From: Leadbetterella sp040829825
GTDB lineage: Bacteria > Bacteroidota > Bacteroidia > Cytophagales > Spirosomataceae
NCBI RefSeq assembly: GCF_040829825.1
Contig: NZ_JBFOLH010000015.1
Length of the DNA: 64,000 nt
Direction: 5' to 3' (one strand)
Position numbers and translations under genes: made by a program
Shown: positions 58,517 through 64,000 of the stretch, in pieces
Layout: every line of letters begins with the position of its first letter
How positions within the stretch are numbered: position 1 is the stretch's first letter
Notes under the pieces: generated by a model
Seen by the model: the letters and a program-made list of their open reading frames with translations, nothing else
What the model was told of the DNA's origin: nothing
Database searches by the model: none

Positions 58517-61500
58517 TTCCATTGCCAGGTAATTTAATCGGATGACACAAAGGTTCAGTTGCTCGAGAGCGTCGAGGTGCCCGGTTCTCACTTCCAGCGA
58601 CTGGCGGGTGAGAATGACCCAATCGAGGTAGTTGATCTCCCCGGCCCGGAGCTGTTGCTGAGCCAGCTGTTCGGCCAGCAGTGTCTGGGGAATCTGCTTT
58701 TCCTCGTAATTCCGTAGGATGGATTCGAGGTACATGGTCTCGTTCAGTGCCTGCTGGTAGGCCGTATGCAGCTGTTTTTCTTTGAGTGCCAGCTCATTTT
58801 CAGTGATGCTTTTCTGAATTTGAGAAGCCTGAATCCGGGATTTCTGACTTTTGGTAAAAACAGGAATGTCGATCCCTGCGGTTACCGAGCCGAAACGTCC
58901 GGGAGCCAGGTCACGCAGGGTCTGGTTGGAGTAAGCCAGCGAAAACCCGGGTAAAAGCCGGCTTTTTTCAGCCTCAATCTGAGCATCATGTACCTGTGCC
59001 TGCTGCTGTAATGCCCGGAGCTCGGGGTGATCTTCTACGGTACAGCAAAGGTCTAACCCGATTTTCGCCGCAGGCGCCACCGGTTCAGGCAGCTCATCGG
59101 TATTTAAAAGCAGCTGAAGCTCAAGCCGGCTAATGTCCAGGTCGTTCAGGATCCGGGCCAATTGCAGGCTGATCTGCTCTTTCTGGATGGTGGCGGTAGA
59201 TGATTCCAGGCGATCGGCTTCTCCCAGCTCCAGTTTTTGACGGGATAAGCCGAGGAACCGGGTAAACAGGGAATCGGTCTTTTGGAGCAGTTCTTTCCTT
59301 TCCCGGAGAATAAGGATATGCTGAAATACTTCCGAAACCGCCTTTTTAATCTGGGCTTTCGTGAGGCTTTGATTTAAAACCGCCAGCTGCCACTCCCTTT
59401 CCAGTACCGTCTTTTGCTTTTGGTAAGCTCCCGGCAAACGGAACCGCTGGCTGACGGTTACCCGGTTATCCGGCCGGAGTCCATTGTATTTCCCGTATTC
59501 TCCGGCCAACTCTGCGGGGGTGAGGTCCAGCCAGGTGCCTGTAAGCTTTTCCCTGTACTCCGCCTGTAATTTCGCATCCTTAACCGAAAGATTGTTTTCG
59601 GTAGCAGTCTGTATTGCTTCTTCCAGGGTAATGGATTTTTGGGCGGAAGCCCCCAATCCCAGGAATACCAAGGGAAGGATCAGGGCGGATGCTTTCGGCT
59701 TCCGGATATTCTCGGCCAGCACATAAAGAATAGGTAATACAAACAGGGTGAGGAAAGTGGCAAACAGGAGCCCGCCGATCACCACCGTGGCAAGGGGGCG
59801 CTGAACCTCGGCCCCTGAGCCTTTGCTGAGGGCCATGGGCAGGAAGCCTAGCGAGGCCACCAGGGCGGTCATCAGTACCGGTCGCAGCCTTACCCGTGTG
59901 CCTTTCAGCACCGTTTGAACGGCATTCAGGCCTTCACCGAGCCGGATCCGGTTATATTCAGCCACCAGTACGATCCCGTTTAGCACCGCTACGCCAAACA
60001 GGGCAATGAACCCCACGCCCGCGCTGATGCTGAACGGCATTCCCCGTAAGGCCAGGAAATACACCCCGCCAATGGCCGACAGCGGAATGGCCGTATAGAT
60101 CAGCAGGCTGTACCTGACCGACCGGAACGAGAAAAACAGCAGCAGGAAGATGAGCACCAGCGAGATGGGAACAGCCACGCCCAGGCGGGCCCTGGCTTTG
60201 TTCAGGTTTTCAAATGTACCCCCGTAGGTCATGGTGTAACCGGTTTCCAGGTGTATGTTTTTCGCTGCTTTTTGTTGCAATTCCTGTACAATGCTTTGCA
60301 CATCGCGGCCTCGCACGTTAAAACCGACCACGATGCGGCGGCGGGTATTTTCGCGCTGAATCTGGTTCGGGGTGTTGGTGTATTCCACAGCAGCCAGCTG
60401 ACGAAGAGGTACCTGTATGCCGGAGGGTGCAGGCACCAGCAGGTTACGGATATCTTCTATGTCTTTTTTCAGGCCGGCGTCCATCCGTACCATGAGTTCA
60501 AACCGCCGTTCGCCTTCAAAAACCTGTCCGGCGCTTTGCCCGGCAAAAGCACTGTTAACGATGCGGTTCACGGCTTTGACGGATAGCTTGTAGCGGGAAA
60601 GTGCGGCCCGGTCATAGTTGATCACCACCTGTGGCGCCCCGATCAGCGGTTCAATGTACAGGTCCTGTGCGCCGGGCACTTTTGTGATCAAACCACTCAA
60701 CTGGTGGGCATATTTAACCAGCTTATCCAGGTCTTCCCCAAAAATCTTCACTACCACATCCTGGCGCGCACCGGTCATGAGTTCGTTAAACCGCATCTGC
60801 ACCGGGAACTGGAAGCCGGTAGTAAGCCCGGGAAGAACCTGTAACGCCCGGCTCATTTTTTCTGACAGCTCGGGGAAAGACCCGGCGGAAGTCCATTCTT
60901 TTTTCGGTTTCAAAACCACGATCATATCCCCCGCATCCATGGGCATAGGTTCGGTGGGAATTTCGGCGCTCCCGATTTTGGTCACCACTTTTTCTACTTC
61001 GGGAAACCGGGTGAGCAGGATATGGGCGGCTTTATTGGTTTCGCGGATAGTGGTATTGATATTACTGCCCGGAAGAATCCGCATTTCCACGGCAAAATCT
61101 CCTTCTTCCAAAGAGGGGACAAACTCACCCCCCATGCGCGACAGCACAAACACGGCCCCGGCAAAAAGCAGCAGCACCACACCCATGATCAGCCGGGAAT
61201 ATTTAAGGCTTTTGAAAAGGTAACGGGAGTGAAACGCCTCTATTCCGGCCATGATCTTATCCGCAAAAGTCTGGCCGGAGGGTACTTTTAAGACCAGGGA
61301 GCTCATCATGGGTACGTAGGTCAGCGATAGGATAAAAGCCCCGATAAGCGCGAAAGTCACCGTTTGGGCCATGGGGATAAACATTTTTCCTTCTATGCCC
61401 TGCAGGGTGAAGATCGGGAGATACACCACCAGGATGATGATCTGCCCGAAAACGGCCGAGTTGACCATCTTGCTGGCGGAATCGTATACCGGCTGATCCA

Positions 61501-62800
61501 TATTTTGATTACGGGTATTTCCCAGGTAACCGTGCCGGGCCAGCTGATGGAGCACGGCTTCCACAATGATCACGGCCCCGTCTACGATCAGGCCGAAGTC
61601 CAGGGCACCCAGGCTCATGAGGTTACCACCCACCCCGAAGATGTTCATCAGGATAATGGCAAAAAGCATGGAAAGCGGGATCACGGAGGCCACCAGCAGG
61701 CCGGCCCTCAGATTGCCGAGGAAGAGCACCAGTATGAACACCACGATCAGGGCTCCTTCAATGAGGTTGGTTTCAATGGTGTGGATAGTGTTGCTCACCA
61801 TTTTGGCGCGATCCAGGAAAGGCTCGATAACCACTCCTTCAGGCAGGGTCTTTTCGATCTCTGCGAGCCGCTTTTTGATGTTTTTAATGACCTGGCTGGC
61901 GTTCTCGCCTTTGAGCATAAGAACGATGGCGCCTGATACCTCGCCCTGGTCGTTATAGGTCATGGCTCCGTAACGGGTGGCATAACCGGTTTTTACTTCA
62001 GCCACGTCGCGGATCCGTACCGGGCTTCCGTCAGCCGTATGGTTCACGGCGATGTCCCCGATGTCGTCCACACTGCCGATCAGTCCTTCCGTACGGATAA
62101 AAAGCACGGTTTCGGCCTTTTCGATATAAGCTCCGCCGGTATTCTGGTTGTTGGCTTCCAGGGCGTCAAAGACGTCGTTAATGGTCAGCCGGAAGGCTTG
62201 CAGCTTATCGGGGTTAATGGCAATCTCGTATTGCTTCAGCTTGCCTCCGAAGCTGCTGACTTCGGCTACACCCGGTGTGCCGAGCAGCTGGCGGCGGATC
62301 ACCCAGTCCTGCAGGGTACGGAGGCCGGTTTCATCGTACCTGGATTCATAGCCTTTTTGGGGTCGAACCACATACTGGAAAATTTCTCCCAGTCCGGTAG
62401 ACACCGGGCCCAGCTCGGGATTGCCTATCCCGTCAGGGATCTGTTCCTTTACCTGGTTCAGGCGTTCGGTGACCAGCTGGCGGGCCAGGTAAATATCGGT
62501 TTCGTCGGTGAAAACAATGGTGACGAGCGACAGGCCAAAGCGGTTAAAGCTCCGGATCTCTGTGACGCCCGGTATATTGCTGTTGGCCTGCTCAATGGGA
62601 ATGGTGACAAGCCGCTCGATATCGACGGCACCATAAGACGGCGCTACGGTGATCACCTGCACCTGGTTATTGGTAATGTCGGGTTGGGCATCTATAGGCA
62701 GGCGGGTGGCTTCGTATACACCGAAAATAATCAGGCCCACGGTAAAGAGCCCTACAATGAGCTTATTCCGCAAGGAAAAGCGGATAATACTATTCAACAT
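58514..62800 (-). CDS. CusA/CzcA heavy-metal RND pump fused to TolC-like outer-membrane factor
   Basis: A 1428-residue fusion. Residues about 1-1035 form a complete HME-RND pump (TM1 near 12-32; PIDAQPDITNNQVQV; GAVIIVEAVLHQL; GVAVLNGIVLVAEYNR; GGLLFATFLTLFVLPILY). Residues about 1055-1428 form an outer-membrane-factor-like domain with long coiled coils (KSITLEEAIQTATENNLSVKDA, ILRERKELLQKTDSLF). Between them ILPLVFLGLGASAQ looks like a signal peptide with an AXA site (about 1051). The start at 62800 (MLNSIIRFSLRNKLIVG) gives a normal RND N-terminus; ATGs 17 and 10 residues upstream are less likely. CusA-type substrates are Cu/Ag, CzcA-type Zn/Co/Cd; here undecided. Confidence 0.9.
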   Translation of the reverse strand: MLNSIIRFSLRNKLIVGLFTVGLIIFGVYEATRLPIDAQPDITNNQVQVITVAPSYGAVDIERLVTIPIEQANSNIPGVTEIRSFNRFGLSLVTIVFTDETDIYLARQLVTERLNQVKEQIPDGIGNPELGPVSTGLGEIFQYVVRPQKGYESRYDETGLRTLQDWVIRRQLLGTPGVAEVSSFGGKLKQYEIAINPDKLQAFRLTINDVFDALEANNQNTGGAYIEKAETVLFIRTEGLIGSVDDIGDIAVNHTADGSPVRIRDVAEVKTGYATRYGAMTYNDQGEVSGAIVLMLKGENASQVIKNIKKRLAEIEKTLPEGVVIEPFLDRAKMVSNTIHTIETNLIEGALIVVFILVLFLGNLRAGLLVASVIPLSMLFAIILMNIFGVGGNLMSLGALDFGLIVDGAVIIVEAVLHQLARHGYLGNTRNQNMDQPVYDSASKMVNSAVFGQIIILVVYLPIFTLQGIEGKMFIPMAQTVTFALIGAFILSLTYVPMMSSLVLKVPSGQTFADKIMAGIEAFHSRYLFKSLKYSRLIMGVVLLLFAGAVFVLSRMGGEFVPSLEEGDFAVEMRILPGSNINTTIRETNKAAHILLTRFPEVEKVVTKIGSAEIPTEPMPMDAGDMIVVLKPKKEWTSAGSFPELSEKMSRALQVLPGLTTGFQFPVQMRFNELMTGARQDVVVKIFGEDLDKLVKYAHQLSGLITKVPGAQDLYIEPLIGAPQVVINYDRAALSRYKLSVKAVNRIVNSAFAGQSAGQVFEGERRFELMVRMDAGLKKDIEDIRNLLVPAPSGIQVPLRQLAAVEYTNTPNQIQRENTRRRIVVGFNVRGRDVQSIVQELQQKAAKNIHLETGYTMTYGGTFENLNKARARLGVAVPISLVLIFLLLFFSFRSVRYSLLIYTAIPLSAIGGVYFLALRGMPFSISAGVGFIALFGVAVLNGIVLVAEYNRIRLGEGLNAVQTVLKGTRVRLRPVLMTALVASLGFLPMALSKGSGAEVQRPLATVVIGGLLFATFLTLFVLPILYVLAENIRKPKASALILPLVFLGLGASAQKSITLEEAIQTATENNLSVKDAKLQAEYREKLTGTWLDLTPAELAGEYGKYNGLRPDNRVTVSQRFRLPGAYQKQKTVLEREWQLAVLNQSLTKAQIKKAVSEVFQHILILRERKELLQKTDSLFTRFLGLSRQKLELGEADRLESSTATIQKEQISLQLARILNDLDISRLELQLLLNTDELPEPVAPAAKIGLDLCCTVEDHPELRALQQQAQVHDAQIEAEKSRLLPGFSLAYSNQTLRDLAPGRFGSVTAGIDIPVFTKSQKSRIQASQIQKSITENELALKEKQLHTAYQQALNETMYLESILRNYEEKQIPQTLLAEQLAQQQLRAGEINYLDWVILTRQSLEVRTGHLDALEQLNLCVIRLNYLAME

Positions 62801-62880
62801 GATAGCTGGATTAACAATTAAAAAATACATAGCGGAGCTTGCGACAGGCATGCCGCAGGTATCCGGTGATCATTGAAAAG

Positions 62881-63255
62881 CTAAGCTATACGGGGAGGCT
62901 GAAGAATGCTGTTGTAGTAGCTGGAAACCAGGTTTTGTACCCTGTCTACGGGTTGGCTGTTTTCGCGGGGAATGGCCGGTTGGGCCGGGATATCGAATTG
63001 TATTTTAGGAATATAAAAGGCGTGGCTGAGATCACCCCCAAGGGTCATAAAGGGGAGCTTCATGTCGGTATCCCAGTCGCTGTCTTTTTCATGACCCCCG
63101 TAATGGTGCACCAGGAAGTCGACCAGGTCGCCTTCTCCGTTAGCCACAAACTCGTGGTAATGTTCAATAAGGAGCGGAATTTTCAAGAGCTGGCAAAGCT
63201 CAGCGTTTGAAAACAGGTAGGCACTCAGGAGCAATATGGAAAGGGCTTTCCTCAT
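62881..63255 (-). CDS. Small exported His-containing protein ahead of the efflux operon
   Basis: A 124-residue protein with signal peptide (about 1-18, ending SNA) and the segment LIEHYHEFVANGEGDLVDFLVHHYGGHEKDSDWDTDMKLP, rich in His and Asp. It has no recognised family. Its place, 80 bp upstream of the metal RND pump, suggests a periplasmic metal-binding or sensing role; similar proteins often precede such pumps in Bacteroidota. Confidence 0.7.
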   Translation of the reverse strand: MRKALSILLLSAYLFSNAELCQLLKIPLLIEHYHEFVANGEGDLVDFLVHHYGGHEKDSDWDTDMKLPFMTLGGDLSHAFYIPKIQFDIPAQPAIPRENSQPVDRVQNLVSSYYNSILQPPRIA

Positions 63256-63408
63256 TGGTGCAAAGATAAGCAGGTTTTACGGATCACCGGATGTTTGAAA
63301 CGGGCAATTAGTCTTCACAATTCCGGGTTTAATCGTAAATTAAGGCAGGGGTTTTGCAGAAGACCCGGTTCCGGATCGTATCTTTAATGTACCTAAATGT
63401 TTAGAACT

Positions 63409-64000
63409 ATGAAAGATCCCAAGATGAAGCAGGAACTGCTGGACCTGTACAATGACTATGCCCATAACCGGCTAAGCCGGTCTGATTTCATGCAAAAGCT
63501 CTCCGTTTACGCGGTAGGAGGGGCTACGGTAGCTTCATTGATGAGTTTTCTTACGCCTGATTATAAGACCGCCATCCAGGTAAAACCGGATGATCCCGCG
63601 GTAGATTCGCGTTATGTAACCTATTCTTCTCCCAAAGGTGGTGGTACTATCAAAGGCCTGCTTTGTATGCCCAAAGGCAATACGAAAAAGCTGGGCGGGG
63701 TAGTGGTAGTACACGAAAACCGGGGTCTGAACCCGCATATCGAAGATGTGGCCCGGAGGGCTGCGCTGGCCGGGTTTGTGAGCTTCGCACCGGATGCATT
63801 GAGTCCATTGGGCGGTTATCCCGGCAACGACGATGACGGCCGGCTGCTGCAGGCCAAACGGGACCGGGATGAAATGCTGGAGGATTTTATTGCGGCTGCT
63901 GACTTCCTGAAGTCGAACGAATTCTGCAACGGCAAAGTAGGCGTAGTGGGCTTTTGCTTCGGCGGCTGGATCGCTAATATGATGGCCGTACGTATTCCCG
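63409..64000 (+). CDS. Dienelactone hydrolase family protein (partial)
   Basis: The first 197 residues of an alpha/beta hydrolase, cut by the window edge. GGVVVVHENRGLNPHIEDVARR is the family strand-loop and GFCFGG contains the nucleophile Cys183; the Asp/His pair would follow beyond the window. Before it, SRSDFMQKLSVYAVGGATVASLM resembles a Tat-type or hydrophobic leader, so the protein may be exported. Related enzymes hydrolyse dienelactones or esters; substrate unknown. Confidence 0.88.
   Translation, partial: MKDPKMKQELLDLYNDYAHNRLSRSDFMQKLSVYAVGGATVASLMSFLTPDYKTAIQVKPDDPAVDSRYVTYSSPKGGGTIKGLLCMPKGNTKKLGGVVVVHENRGLNPHIEDVARRAALAGFVSFAPDALSPLGGYPGNDDDGRLLQAKRDRDEMLEDFIAAADFLKSNEFCNGKVGVVGFCFGGWIANMMAVRIP

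Noticed and set aside
62039..62821. Plus-strand 260-codon frame
   Set aside because: Antisense to the RND pump gene; a shadow of high G+C codon use.

Overview
The window comes from a Bacteroidota chromosome, most likely a Cytophagales-type gliding or T9SS-bearing bacterium. The supporting signs are a GldC homologue, a subtilisin with a type IX secretion (Por) C-terminal sorting domain, SusC-like outer-membrane receptors with carboxypeptidase-regulatory domains, an hmu-type heme locus, PorT-like barrels, DUF4097/ECF modules, and several promoters with the Bacteroidota -7 element TAnnTTTG. The lineage below phylum is inference. No rRNA, tRNA, phage, insertion sequence or CRISPR array was recognised. 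Most of the window is ordinary chromosome with short gaps and many overlapping start/stop codons.

Layout. 1-736: a 90-bp-period tandem repeat and a DUF1697 gene. 743-9947 (minus): a complete hmu-like heme acquisition operon (TonB-dependent receptor, HmuY-like lipoprotein, CobN-like HmuS, a polytopic membrane protein, an ExbB/MotA-like channel, and DUF2149) with twin dyad operators around its promoter. 10110-15062 (minus): rhodanese, YggS, a MarR regulator with a four-cysteine tail, a CPVC mini-thioredoxin sharing the MarR operator, an ArsR/SRPBCC/DoxX operon, and a ferredoxin/U32 pair. 15187-17539: small membrane proteins, an ABC ATPase pair, an HMA-like protein with relocated cysteines, and DUF6686. 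17715-23459: an outer-membrane barrel protein, then an ECF sigma, HEAT anti-sigma and two DUF4097 genes. 23629-26319: copper ATPase and chaperone. 26456-28427: an orphan antitoxin and a second ABC pair.

28463-44798: mainly housekeeping genes (tyrS, queA, cobalamin adenosyltransferase, 2-oxoacid dehydrogenase E2, cinA, gldC, sugar-type oxidoreductase plus PhyH dioxygenase, a T9SS subtilase, hisG-hisD), with a large REP-like palindrome at 34086-34216. 44790-45315: a ParDE toxin-antitoxin pair convergent with hisD. 45663-48540: thiolase, thioredoxin, an acidic protein and pyrophosphatase. 48697-49652: a RES-Xre toxin-antitoxin pair. 49709-52332: a His-rich Zn/Cd-type P-ATPase and an NicO/RcnA-like membrane protein. 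52431-54442: a two-gene DNA-repair radical-SAM module whose radical-SAM protein ends in a beta-clamp-binding pentapeptide. 54852-57194: a DPP-IV-type S9 peptidase. 57296-63255: a metal-efflux module with an RND pump fused to a TolC-like outer-membrane factor. 63409-end: a truncated dienelactone hydrolase.

The strongest themes are metal and heme handling (hmu, copA/chaperone, Zn/Cd ATPase, RND efflux, adenosylcobalamin) and redox or DNA-damage responses. The most unusual items are the putative proton-driven partner of the CobN-like HmuS, the shared MarR operator lying exactly between the -33 and -7 elements of two genes, the clamp-binding tail on the radical-SAM repair protein, and the RND-OMF fusion with an internal signal-peptide-like junction.
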